Made by a program: the position numbers and the translations under genes. DNA of 64,000 nucleotides from LMUY01 sp964235495 (GTDB taxonomy: Bacteria; Pseudomonadota; Alphaproteobacteria; Acetobacterales; Acetobacteraceae): NCBI GenBank assembly GCA_964235495.1, contig CAXSAX010000013.1, forward strand, positions 1 through 64,000, written 5' to 3'. The notes beneath the pieces were generated by a model that was not told where the DNA came from, ran no database searches, and saw only the letters and a program-made list of their open reading frames with translations. Shown one piece after another: positions 50,527-59,190 of the stretch (its first letter is position 1; each line of letters starts with the position of its first letter).

Positions 50527-51129
50527 ATGTTCGCCCGCCGGTCCGTGCTGCTGCTGCCGTTGCTTGCCGCCGCCTGCGCGGATGACGTCCCGCCACGCAC
50601 CTTTCCGCTGCCGAGCTACAGCTTCCTGACGCCGATCCGGCTCAACGTCGCCAGCATCGAGGTGGACGACCGCTCGGCGCCGGTGTCCGGGCAGTCGGTC
50701 GAGGCATACTCGCCGTTGCGCCCGGCGGACGCCCTGAAGCAGATGGCGACCGACCGGCTGGTGGCAGGCGGCAGCGGCGGCCGGGCGGTGTTCGTCATCG
50801 ACGACGCCAGCCTGCGGCGTGCGGATGGCGGGATCGACGGGCTGATGTCCGTGCACCTGGACGTGTTCGCCGGGGCGGGTGGGGAGCGGGCGGGCTACGC
50901 CGAGGCCCGGGTGGCGCGCCGCCGCACCAGCGCGGACACGGACGAGGACCCCCGCGCCGTGCTCTACGACTTCGTCGTGCAGATGATGGCGGACATGAAC
51001 GTGGAATTCGAATACCAGGTGAAGCGCTCGCTGGGGGAGTGGCTGCAAGGCACCGCTGGCAGCGTGCCGCCGCCGGTGCAGCAGGAAAGCCTGCCACCGC
51101 CGGGTCAGCGGCAGCAGGGACGCCCCTAA
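50527..51129 (+). CDS. Hypothetical lipoprotein
   Basis: A 200-residue protein with lipobox LAAAC (Cys17). The mature part has LNVASIEVDDRSAP and RPADALKQMATDRLVAGGSGGRAVFVIDDASL, then LSVHLDVFAG-like strands and a helical end (EFEYQVKRSLGEWLQG). It resembles small envelope lipoproteins of alphaproteobacteria but I cannot name the family. The tail is Pro/Gln-rich. The stop codon TAA is part of the CTAA that borders the MITE-like element at 51130, so the end of the protein may have been set by that insertion. Confidence 0.75.
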   Translation: MFARRSVLLLPLLAAACADDVPPRTFPLPSYSFLTPIRLNVASIEVDDRSAPVSGQSVEAYSPLRPADALKQMATDRLVAGGSGGRAVFVIDDASLRRADGGIDGLMSVHLDVFAGAGGERAGYAEARVARRRTSADTDEDPRAVLYDFVVQMMADMNVEFEYQVKRSLGEWLQGTAGSVPPPVQQESLPPPGQRQQGRP

Positions 51130-51369
51130 CAGGCTGTTAAAAAACTCTGCACAGCAAGGATCAGGGCTTCCCCTCTGTGCGCATTCCACTCGCCTGAAGG
51201 AGGCGAGCGGAACCTTGGCCCACTTCGCCCCGAACCCCACCAGAGGACAGTCGTCCTCTGGACACCTAGAAATAGGGGTAAAGGGGATGCCCCGCTTGCA
51301 AGAGTTGGCCCCTTTCGGGTGCAGGGCAGAGCCCTGCGGGATACATCTTCGGCCTTCTTCAACGGCCTG
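51130..51369. mobile_element. MITE-like element with terminal inverted repeats
   Basis: Imperfect terminal inverted repeats at 51130-51146 (caggctgttaaaaaact) and 51353-51369 (12 of 17 match on the reverse strand) bound a 240-base segment without a gene. CTAA precedes and CTAG follows, the YTAR form of target duplication known for IS5-type elements. Similar caggc-gtt-aa termini occur on insertion sequences. The segment contains repeat copy D. No transposase is present, so mobility would need help from elsewhere. Confidence 0.5.
51189..51336 (-). repeat. Composite multi-hairpin intergenic repeat, copy D (core inverted)
   Basis: Hairpins: 51189-51207 (ctcgcct/aggcgag, loop GAAGG, the extra module shared with copy B), 51240-51261 (ccagaggac/gtcctctgg, loop AGTC), a longer imperfect stem from about 51279 to 51315, and 51322-51336 (cagggc/gccctg). 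Relative to the extra module the core is in the opposite orientation from copy B. It lies inside the MITE-like element and between two convergent stop codons. Confidence 0.88.
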
Positions 51370-51390
51370 CTAGAGAGAAAGAACTGTCTC

Positions 51391-53568
51391 CTACCTGAGA
51401 TTGTTCCTCATGAAGGCTGACCGGGCTTCGTCCACCCGAGCCCGCAGCACCGGGTCCGGCAGCTGATGCGTGCCAGGCAGCAGCAACAGCTGATACGGCT
51501 TGCCTGCCACGGTCAACGCCTGGGTCAGCTTCACGGTGTTCTGGAAGTAGACGTTGTCATCCGACAGGCCATGCATGATCAGCAGCGGACGGCTCAGCGC
51601 GGCGGCGTAGGTCAGCACGTTAGTTTTGCGGTAGGAGTCCGGGTCTGATTGCGGCGTGCCGAGATAGCGCTCGGTGTAGGCCGTGTCGTAGTCGGCGAAG
51701 TCCACCACGGGCGCACCCGCCACGCCGGCGCGGAAGATGTCCGGCCGGCGGATGGTAGCCATGGCGGTGAAGTAGCCGCCAAAGGACCAGCCGGTGATTC
51801 CGGCATGAGCCAGGTCCATCTCGGGGGTGGCTTTCCCCAGGGCCTGCAACCCATCCACCTGATCCTGCAGCGGGATGTCGATGAAGTTGGATTTCGTCGC
51901 GCGTTCCCAGTCGTGGCCGCGCCCCGGCGTGCCGCGGCCGTCCAGGCTGGCCACGATGAAGCCCTGGTTGGCGAGGCACTGGTTTTCCAGGTAAGCGCGC
52001 GGGTTGCGCACCACCACCTTCACAGTGGGGCCGCCATACACGGACAGCACGACCGGAAAGCGCTGCCCCGGCTTGGCGCTGGCGGGACGCAGGATGGCCG
52101 CATCCATCTGCAACGCGCCGGCGGTGCGGAACTCCACGCGCGGGATGGCGGGCGGCTGCTCAGCCACGCTCGGCAAGGCGGCGAGCAGCTTGCCCGTGCT
52201 GTCGAGGATGTTGGTGGCCGTGCTGCCGTCGGCCCCCGCGGTGCGGTCCAGCAGGATGGTGTGCAGGCGTTCGTCGAAGATGGCGTCATGCCGGCCGGGC
52301 GAGGCCGCCAAGCTAGTGGCCGGCCCGCCGGCGAGCGGCACCTGGAACAGCGCGCTGCCCAGCCGGTCCGGGTCGGCGGTGAAGGTCAGCATTCCCGTCG
52401 CAGGATCGGCGTCGTCGAAGGCCAGGAACGGCAGGTCCGGCGGCGTGACCGCGCGCTGCCGTGCGCCGTCCGCCCCGCGCAGCTCCAGCTGCCAGTGCGC
52501 GCCCCGCTCGGCCGCCCACAGGAAGCCGGAGCCGTCCGGCAGCCAGTATGGCAGGGAATGCCCGCCGACCAGGCCCAGGCCGTGGCTGGCGTCCAGGTTG
52601 ATCCAGGCGGGATCGGCCTCGGTCAGCAGCGTGTCGGTCCGGCCGGTCGTCGGATCGACGGCCAGCACCGTCTCGCTGGTCTGCGCACGGTTCAGCAACA
52701 CCACGCTCAAGCGGCCCGCCTTCTGCCATACGACGCGGGCTATGTAGGGATACGCGTCATGGTCCCACGCCACCCAATTCGTGGGGCCGCCCTCGCGCGG
52801 CGCCAGCCCCAGGCGAGTTTTCGCGTTGGCCGTGCCGGCGCGGGGGTAGCGGAACTCCACCGGCGGCACCGACGGGTGCCCGGGGTCGGCGATGAAGTGG
52901 CGCTCCACGCCCGTGCTGTCCGCTTCCTCGTAGAGCAGCTGCGCGCCGTCCGGCGACCACCAGGTGCCGTCTGCCCTGTCCAGCTCCTCGGACGCTGCGA
53001 ACTCCGCCAAGCCGTGCGTCACCAGGTCCGTGCCGCCCGTGGTGACTTGGCTGTCCTGCATCGAGGCAAGATCAATGACATGCACGTCGTTGTCGCGCAC
53101 GGCCGTCACGAACCGGCCGTCGGGGGAGAGATGCGGCGCGATCCAGCCTGAACCCGGGATGGCGGTCACCGCCCCGCTGGGAAGGGCTACGAAGGAAAGC
53201 TGGTCGGCCTGGGAGACAAGCACCCGGGCGCCGTCCTCGCTGACGGCGAAATCGGTGATGCCCGTCAGCGTCATGCGCGCCCGCTCGCGCCTGGCGCGCT
53301 CCTCCACGCTCAGATGCTCGGCATCCTGCGGCTGGGCCAGGGCGCGCACGGCGTGGGTCGCCACGTCGTAGGCATACAGGCCGAGTTTGGTGTCGCGAGG
53401 TCCGCTGCGCAGGAACAGGATGTAGCGGCCATCCGGTGTGGGTGTTGCGTGCACCGGTTGGCCCAGCGAGAAGTTCCGCGTGGCGGCCAGGGTCTGGAAG
53501 CAGCTTTCCGCCTGGGCCGTGGACGTGACCGCCAGGACGGCCAGGCAGAATCGAATGGCGTATCTCAT
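51391..53568 (-). CDS. S9-family (DPP IV-like) prolyl oligopeptidase, exported
   Basis: A 725-residue serine peptidase. A signal peptide ends near residue 20 (AVLAVTSTAQAES). A beta-propeller region follows with repeated strand motifs (TPTPDGRYILFLRSG, APHLSPDGRFVTAVRDND, TWWSPDGAQLLYEEAD). The C-terminal alpha/beta hydrolase domain has the nucleophile in GWSFGGYFTA, the Asp in LIMHGLSDDNVYFQN and the His in LLPGTHQLP. EELDRADGTWW contains the Glu pair that binds the peptide N-terminus in DPP IV. So it probably removes X-Pro dipeptides in the periplasm. ATG at 53568 gives a clean signal peptide. Confidence 0.9.
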   Translation of the reverse strand: MRYAIRFCLAVLAVTSTAQAESCFQTLAATRNFSLGQPVHATPTPDGRYILFLRSGPRDTKLGLYAYDVATHAVRALAQPQDAEHLSVEERARRERARMTLTGITDFAVSEDGARVLVSQADQLSFVALPSGAVTAIPGSGWIAPHLSPDGRFVTAVRDNDVHVIDLASMQDSQVTTGGTDLVTHGLAEFAASEELDRADGTWWSPDGAQLLYEEADSTGVERHFIADPGHPSVPPVEFRYPRAGTANAKTRLGLAPREGGPTNWVAWDHDAYPYIARVVWQKAGRLSVVLLNRAQTSETVLAVDPTTGRTDTLLTEADPAWINLDASHGLGLVGGHSLPYWLPDGSGFLWAAERGAHWQLELRGADGARQRAVTPPDLPFLAFDDADPATGMLTFTADPDRLGSALFQVPLAGGPATSLAASPGRHDAIFDERLHTILLDRTAGADGSTATNILDSTGKLLAALPSVAEQPPAIPRVEFRTAGALQMDAAILRPASAKPGQRFPVVLSVYGGPTVKVVVRNPRAYLENQCLANQGFIVASLDGRGTPGRGHDWERATKSNFIDIPLQDQVDGLQALGKATPEMDLAHAGITGWSFGGYFTAMATIRRPDIFRAGVAGAPVVDFADYDTAYTERYLGTPQSDPDSYRKTNVLTYAAALSRPLLIMHGLSDDNVYFQNTVKLTQALTVAGKPYQLLLLPGTHQLPDPVLRARVDEARSAFMRNNLR

Positions 53569-53934
53569 TTGAGGCTTACTCCGGTCATCCAGCAGCGTGC
53601 GCCGCAGCGATAAGACCTTTGGCCTCGCCTTGAAAAGGCGATTTCCCTGCTCGGCCACGGCACTGGGCGGCGATGGCGCAGCTCAGGCCGCAGCGCCTCT
53701 TGCGCCCGGCCAGCGCCATCTCATCCGGCACCGGGCAGTCCGTCCGGGGCTGTGGGCCCGAACAGCGATCGTGGCTGCTCCCTCAGAGTTTAGTTGCCCT
53801 GGTTGTTCTTGACCGCAACAGGTGAGTGTGGAGCACTTGTCCCGCCATGGCGCAGCCCTGGCGCAGGATGCGGTGGAGTTGACGCTGGGCGCTGCGTATG
53901 GGCCACAGCGCGGAGCGGGGCACGTGGTAAGGTG
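53569..53934. other. Divergent intergenic region between S9 peptidase and RND adaptor
   Basis: A 366-base region. It contains a perfect palindrome, tcgcctt-gaa-aaggcga, at 53625-53641, and gttgc/gcaac arms around 53800-53827 near a TTGACC. Short frames here have no family character. It should carry promoters for both divergent genes, and the palindromes are candidate operators or hairpins. No regulator gene is present. Confidence 0.4.
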
Positions 53935-55215
53935 ATGCGAGTGACGCAGTTGCTGCGGGCTACGGTTGTGCTCTTCGCCGCGCTGGCTGCGCCCGCCGCC
54001 AGGGCGCAGGGCGGCCCGCCCGGGCCGCCCACCGTCGGCACCACGGTCGTGCAGCCGCAAAGCATCACGCAGACGGATGAGTTTGTCGGACGCATCCAGG
54101 CCACCAACCGGGTGGACCTCGTGGCGCGGGTGACTGGATACCTCACCAAGCAGCTGTTCAAGGAGGGCGCCGAGGTCAAGACGGGCGACCTGCTCTACCA
54201 GATCGAGAAGCCGCCCTTCGAGGCGGATGTGGAGGCCAAGCAGGCGGCGGTGGCGCAGGCGAACGCCCAATTGGCCAACGCTTCCATCACCCTCGGCCGC
54301 GCGCAGACGCTGCTGAACACGCCAGCCGGCCAAAGATCCACCGTGGACGACGCGACGGCCAGCCAACGCTCCAACGCCGCGCTGCTGCTGGCGGCGCAAG
54401 CCAACCTGCGCACCGCGCAGATCAACCTGGGCTACACGGACATCACCTCGCCGATCACAGGCAAGATCGGCCGCACGGTCGTGACGATCGGCAACGTCGT
54501 CGGCCCTTCCAGCGGGGCGCTGGACACCATCGTCAGCCAGGACCCGATGTGGGTGCTGTTCCCCATCTCGCTCCGCACGGCGCTGGGGCTGCGGGACCGC
54601 TACGCCGACAAGGGCGGCGCGGCGGCCGTGGTCGTGAAGCTGAAGCTCTCGGATGGCTCGATGTACGGCCCCGAGGGCCATATCGACTACATCGACCCGA
54701 TCGTGGCCACCAACACCGACACGATCAACATCCGCGCTGTCATCTCCAACCCGTACTACCCCGGCGCACAGCCGGGCACGCCCGCCGACCGGCAATTGCT
54801 GGACGGGGAGTTCGTCACCGTGCTGCTGGAGGGCGCTCAACCGGTGCAGACCCTGGCCATCCCGCAGGCCGCCGTGCTGTCGGACCAAGGCGGCAGCTAC
54901 GTCTATGCGCTGGACGCGGACAACAAGGCGATCCGGCGCCAGATCACGCTCGGCCCGGTCTCCGGGGCGCTGGTCACGGTCACCACGGGGCTCAAGGCGG
55001 GCGAGGTCATCGTGTCGGACGGGTTGCAGCGGGTGCGCCCGGGCCAGCCGGTCAACCCCTCCCCTGCGGCGCCTGGCCCCGGCAGCGCCGGCGGGCCACC
55101 CGGCGGCACGCCAGCCAGCGGCTCCGGCGGCACGCCGGCCAGCGGCTCCGGCACGGCGCCCGCGGCGGCCAACCCGCAGGCGCCCCCCGCCGGCAACGGC
55201 GGCGGCCAGCATTAG
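53935..55215 (+). CDS. RND efflux periplasmic adaptor (membrane fusion protein)
   Basis: A 426-residue adaptor of the AcrA/MexA type with a signal peptide (VVLFAALAAPAARAQG, residues 11-26). The lipoyl-like start is VDLVARVTGYLTKQLFKEGAEVKTGDLLYQIE, then a helical hairpin (AVAQANAQLANASITLGRAQTLL), the second lipoyl half ITSPITGKIGRTVVTIGN and the beta-barrel and membrane-proximal parts. The C-terminus is a Gly/Pro/Ser-rich tail with a 24-bp tandem repeat. There is no lipobox, unlike AcrA. It is followed after 12 bases by the pump gene. No outer-membrane TolC gene is adjacent. Confidence 0.92.
   Translation: MRVTQLLRATVVLFAALAAPAARAQGGPPGPPTVGTTVVQPQSITQTDEFVGRIQATNRVDLVARVTGYLTKQLFKEGAEVKTGDLLYQIEKPPFEADVEAKQAAVAQANAQLANASITLGRAQTLLNTPAGQRSTVDDATASQRSNAALLLAAQANLRTAQINLGYTDITSPITGKIGRTVVTIGNVVGPSSGALDTIVSQDPMWVLFPISLRTALGLRDRYADKGGAAAVVVKLKLSDGSMYGPEGHIDYIDPIVATNTDTINIRAVISNPYYPGAQPGTPADRQLLDGEFVTVLLEGAQPVQTLAIPQAAVLSDQGGSYVYALDADNKAIRRQITLGPVSGALVTVTTGLKAGEVIVSDGLQRVRPGQPVNPSPAAPGPGSAGGPPGGTPASGSGGTPASGSGTAPAAANPQAPPAGNGGGQH
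55102..55149 (+). repeat. 24-bp tandem repeat in the adaptor tail
   Basis: Two copies of a 24-base unit (55102-55125 and 55126-55149) differing at one base, encoding GGTPASGS twice. The frame is kept if copy number changes. It lies in the flexible C-terminal tail of the RND adaptor. Confidence 0.85.
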
Positions 55216-55227
55216 GGAGCCCCGAGC

Positions 55228-58200
55228 ATGATCTCCGCCGTCTTCGTCGACCGGCCGCGGCTGGCGATCGTCATCGCCATCATCATCACCATCGCCGGCG
55301 CGCTGGCGATGACCCGCATCCCGGTGGCGCAGTTCCCCGACATCGTGCCGCCCCAGGTGCAGGTCACCGCCAACTTCCCCGGGGCGTCCGCCGCCGTGGT
55401 CGAGTCCTCCGTGGCCCAGCCGATCGAGGCGCAGGTCATCGGCGTGGACAAGATGATCTACATGAAGAGCACGAACGGCAACGACGGCAGCTACAACCTG
55501 ACCGTCAGCTTCGAGCTCGGCACCAACCCCGACATCAACACGGTCAACGTGAACAACCGGGTGCAGACCGCGATGGCGGAGCTGCCGCCCTCGGTCACGC
55601 AGCAGGGCCTGGTGATCCAGAAGCGGTCCTCCGCCATCCTGGAGTTCGTCAACCTCTACAGCGAGGGCGCCAAGCAGGACCCGCTGTTCATCACCAACTA
55701 CGCCACCATCAACATCCTGGACGAGATCAGCCGCACGCCGGGCGTGGGCCAGGCCAACCTGTTCAGCAAGCTCAACTATTCCATGCGAATCTGGTTCGAC
55801 ACCAACCGCCTGACCAGCCTGGGCCTGGCGCCGCAGGACATCATCACCGCCATCCAGGCGCAGAGCGTGGTGGCGCCGATCGGCCGCATCGGCGCCCGCC
55901 CGATCTCCTCGGACGTGTCGTTCCAGCTCAACCTGCAAACCCAGGGCCGGCTGACCACGCCGGAGCAATTCGGCGCCATCGTGCTGCGGGCCAACCCGGA
56001 CGGCTCGCTGCTGCGGATCAAGGACGTGGCCCGGCTGGAGCTGGGCGCGCAGAACTCGGACAGCGAGAGCCGGCTGGACGGCCAGCCCTCCGTCGCGGTG
56101 GCGATCTATCTCGCACCCGGCGCCAACGCGGTGAACACGGCCAACGCCGTCAATCAGAAGCTGCAGGCGCTGAGCGGGCGCTTTCCGGAAGGGCTGAAGT
56201 ACCAGGTCACCTACGACAGCACCACCTTCGTCACCGACACCATCCGCGAGGTGGTCAAGACGCTGGCCGAGGCGTTCGTGCTGGTGATCGTCGTCGTGTT
56301 CCTGTTCCTGGGCAACCTGCGCGCCACGCTGATCCCGACCATCGCGGTGCCGGTCAGCCTGATCGGCGCGTTCGCCGGGCTGCTGGCGCTGGGCTACTCG
56401 GCCAACACCGTCTCCCTGCTCGCCTTGGTGCTCGCCATCGGCATCGTGGTGGACGACGCGATCGTCGTGGTCGAGAACGTCGAGCGGGTGATGGAGGAGA
56501 ACCCGCAGCTCACGCCGGCGCAGGCGACCAAGCTGGCGATGACGCAGATCACCGCGCCCATCATCGCCATTACCCTCGTGCTGCTGTCCGTGTTCGTGCC
56601 GATCGCGTTCATCCCCGGCATCTCCGGCCAGCTGTTCCGCCAGTTCGCCGTCACCATCAGCGTGTCGGTGCTGATCTCGGCGCTGAACGCGCTGACGCTG
56701 TCGCCCGCGCTGTGCGCCGTGTTCCTGCGCCACTCGGGCCCCAAGCGCGGCATCATGGCCCGCGTCGGCCGCGGCATCGACGGCGTGCGGGACGGCTACG
56801 CCTACCTGGTCGGCAAGACGCTGCGGCTGGCCGTGGTGGGCGTGTTGCTGGCGGTGGTGTTCGGGGCGGGCATCTTCGGCCTGGCGCGGCTCACCCCCAC
56901 CGGCTTCCTGCCGTCGGAGGACCAGGGCGGGTTCTTCATCTCCATCCAGCTGCCGGACGGCGCCTCCGTCTCGCGCACCGGCGCCGTGGTGCGGCAGGTG
57001 GAAGGCATCGCCAAGCAGCTGCCCGGCGTGCGGGACACCTTCGCCATCATCGGCTTCTCCCTGCTGGACAGCGCGCAGGAGAGCAACTCCGCGTTCATGT
57101 TCATCAAACTCAAGCCGTTCGCGGACCGCACCGCCACCGCGCAATCGGCGCAGGCGCTGATCGGGCGTATGTTCGGCGCCGGCCAGCAGGTGCGCACGGC
57201 GACCGTGTTCCCGTTCAACTTGCCGCCGATCATCGGCCTGTCCACCACCGGCGGCTTCGAGTATCAGCTGGAGGCGCTCGAAGGCCAGGACGCCGTCGTG
57301 CTCGGCCAGGCCATGAATGGGCTGCTGGCGGCGGCCAACGCGGACCCGCGGCTGGCGCGGGTGTTCTCCACCTTCACCGCCACCAACCCGTCGCTGTTCC
57401 TCGACATCGACCGGGAGAAGGCGCAGGCGCTCGGCCTGTCCATCACGGACGTGTTCACCGCGCTGCAAGCCACGCTGGGCGGCATCTACATCAACGACTT
57501 CAACCTGTTCGGCCGGGTCTGGCAGGTGAACATCGAGGGCGAGCAGCAGGATCGCAGCAAGATCGACGACCTGTGGAAGATTTACATCCGCAACAAGACC
57601 GGCCAGGTGGTGCCGCTGCGCTCCATCGCGGAGGCCCGGATCGTGCTCGGGCCGCAGGTGATCACCCGCTACAACAACTACCGCTCCATCACCGTCAACG
57701 GCGGCCCTGCCCCCGGCGGCTCCTCCGGCACCGCGTTGCAGGCGATGGCGCAGGTATCGCGGCAGGTGCTGGCGCCCGGCTACGCCTTCGAGTGGACGGG
57801 AACCGCCTACCAGGAGGTGGCCGCCTCCGGCCAGACCGGCTTCATCCTCGCGGTCGCCATCCTGTTCGCCTACTTGTTCCTGGTGGCGCTGTACGAGAGC
57901 TGGGTCATCCCGATCCCCGTTCTGCTGTCCGTCTCGGTTGGCGTGTTCGGCTCCTTCATCGGCATCATGATCGGCGGCCTGGCGCTCGACCTCTATGCGC
58001 AGATCGGGCTGGTGGTGCTGATCGCGCTGGCGGCCAAGAACGGCATCCTGATCGTGGAGTTCGCCAAGGACCGGCGCGAGGCGGGCGACGGCATCCGCGA
58101 AGCGGCCGTGCTGGGCGCGCGCACCCGGTTCCGCGCCGTGATGATGACCTCGGTCGCCTTCATCCTCGGCCTGGTGCCGCTGGTGATCGCCCAGGGTGCG

Positions 58201-58377
58201 GCGCAGGTCAGCCGGCGCGACGTGGGCACCCCGGTGTTCGCCGGCATGATCGCCTCCTCCAGCATCGGCATCTTCCTCATCCCAATGTTGTACGTGACGT
58301 TCCAGACGCTGCGCGAGGGGACGGCCCGCCGGTTCCGCCGTGGCCGGGCTCGGATGCCGGTGGAGCACGCCGACTGA
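55228..58377 (+). CDS. RND multidrug efflux pump (AcrB/MexB, HAE1 type)
   Basis: A 1049-residue inner-membrane pump. The start MISAVFVDRPRLAIVIAIIITIAGALAM is typical. Proton-relay residues are the Asp pair in AIGIVVDDAIVVVENVERVM (about residue 408) and the Lys in IALAAKNGILIVEFAKDR (about residue 937). FLPSEDQGGFF and GGFEYQLEA are conserved periplasmic segments. Twelve helices and two large periplasmic loops are as in AcrB. Adaptor and pump form one operon. Substrates cannot be deduced; such pumps export drugs, solvents and bile-like compounds. Confidence 0.95.
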   Translation: MISAVFVDRPRLAIVIAIIITIAGALAMTRIPVAQFPDIVPPQVQVTANFPGASAAVVESSVAQPIEAQVIGVDKMIYMKSTNGNDGSYNLTVSFELGTNPDINTVNVNNRVQTAMAELPPSVTQQGLVIQKRSSAILEFVNLYSEGAKQDPLFITNYATINILDEISRTPGVGQANLFSKLNYSMRIWFDTNRLTSLGLAPQDIITAIQAQSVVAPIGRIGARPISSDVSFQLNLQTQGRLTTPEQFGAIVLRANPDGSLLRIKDVARLELGAQNSDSESRLDGQPSVAVAIYLAPGANAVNTANAVNQKLQALSGRFPEGLKYQVTYDSTTFVTDTIREVVKTLAEAFVLVIVVVFLFLGNLRATLIPTIAVPVSLIGAFAGLLALGYSANTVSLLALVLAIGIVVDDAIVVVENVERVMEENPQLTPAQATKLAMTQITAPIIAITLVLLSVFVPIAFIPGISGQLFRQFAVTISVSVLISALNALTLSPALCAVFLRHSGPKRGIMARVGRGIDGVRDGYAYLVGKTLRLAVVGVLLAVVFGAGIFGLARLTPTGFLPSEDQGGFFISIQLPDGASVSRTGAVVRQVEGIAKQLPGVRDTFAIIGFSLLDSAQESNSAFMFIKLKPFADRTATAQSAQALIGRMFGAGQQVRTATVFPFNLPPIIGLSTTGGFEYQLEALEGQDAVVLGQAMNGLLAAANADPRLARVFSTFTATNPSLFLDIDREKAQALGLSITDVFTALQATLGGIYINDFNLFGRVWQVNIEGEQQDRSKIDDLWKIYIRNKTGQVVPLRSIAEARIVLGPQVITRYNNYRSITVNGGPAPGGSSGTALQAMAQVSRQVLAPGYAFEWTGTAYQEVAASGQTGFILAVAILFAYLFLVALYESWVIPIPVLLSVSVGVFGSFIGIMIGGLALDLYAQIGLVVLIALAAKNGILIVEFAKDRREAGDGIREAAVLGARTRFRAVMMTSVAFILGLVPLVIAQGAAQVSRRDVGTPVFAGMIASSSIGIFLIPMLYVTFQTLREGTARRFRRGRARMPVEHAD

Positions 58378-58466
58378 GGCGGTCCGGCGCGTCCGCATCC
58401 GGCAGGCGGAACGTTCCGTATGGGTTCTGCATGCTCCAAGAGGGCGTGGGAACAAAGGACCTTGGC

Positions 58467-59033
58467 ATGAGACATATTCGCCCGATCGCCTGCATGCTCG
58501 CCGCCCTGGCGGCCCCGCTGGCGGCCATGCCGGCGGCCCTGGCGCAGACCGGCACTGTCGTGGTCGGCGGCGCCCCGATGTACCCGACCAAGAACATCGT
58601 CCAGAACGCGGTCAACTCGAAAGACCATACGACCCTGGTGGCCGCCGTGAAGGCGGCTGGCCTGGTGGATACCCTATCCGGACCGGGGCTGTTCACTGTG
58701 TTCGCGCCAACCAATGAGGCCTTCGCCAAGCTGCCGCCGGGCACGGTCGATACGCTGCTGAAGCCGGAGAACAAGGCGATGCTGACGGCGGTGCTGACCT
58801 ACCACGTCGTGTCCGGCCAGTACAACGCCGCGGACCTGATGAAAATGATCGCCGACGGCCATGGCAAGGCGACGCTGACGACCGTGCAAGGGGAGCCGCT
58901 GACTTTGACGACGCGGGCCGGCAAAATCGACATCCAGGGCGCCAAGAGCGGCATGGCCCAGGTGACCATCCCGAACGTGCTGCAGTCCAACGGGATCATC
59001 CACGTCGTGAATGCCGTGCTGGTGCCGAACTGA
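58467..59033 (+). CDS. Fasciclin (FAS1) domain exported protein
   Basis: A 188-residue protein with a signal peptide (IACMLAALAAPLAAMPAALAQT, residues 7-28). One FAS1 domain follows: KDHTTLVAAVKAAGLVDTL, the H1 box GPGLFTVFAPTNEAFAKLPPG, LTAVLTYHVVSGQY and the C-terminal H2-type NVLQSNGIIHVVNAVLVP. FAS1 proteins act in adhesion or matrix assembly; bacterial ones are often secreted or envelope-linked. It lies 89 bases after the pump gene; AAAGGA precedes the ATG at 58467. Confidence 0.9.
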   Translation: MRHIRPIACMLAALAAPLAAMPAALAQTGTVVVGGAPMYPTKNIVQNAVNSKDHTTLVAAVKAAGLVDTLSGPGLFTVFAPTNEAFAKLPPGTVDTLLKPENKAMLTAVLTYHVVSGQYNAADLMKMIADGHGKATLTTVQGEPLTLTTRAGKIDIQGAKSGMAQVTIPNVLQSNGIIHVVNAVLVPN

Positions 59034-59190
59034 GAGCGGCCCGCGCCTGACCTGGCCACCCCGCGGCGAGAGACAACTTCAGGTCGCCTGCGGCTTCGAC
59101 ATGCTGTTACACATGATCGCATAGACCCGACGCGAAGGGATCGCGCCGTGTTGGCCGCCCTCCGTCCCACAGGCTGGCGGAGGACGTTCC

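Noticed and set aside
53683..58455. A 1590-codon open frame on the minus strand opposite the RND operon
   Set aside because: It is a shadow of the GC-rich RND adaptor and pump genes. Its protein is His/Gln/Arg-rich without any domain, whereas the plus strand encodes complete known families.
54549..59033. A 1494-codon plus-strand frame spanning the pump and ending with the FAS1 protein
   Set aside because: Only the last 188 codons (from 58467) are real. The upstream part is out of frame with the pump gene and has low-complexity Arg/Gly/Ala composition.
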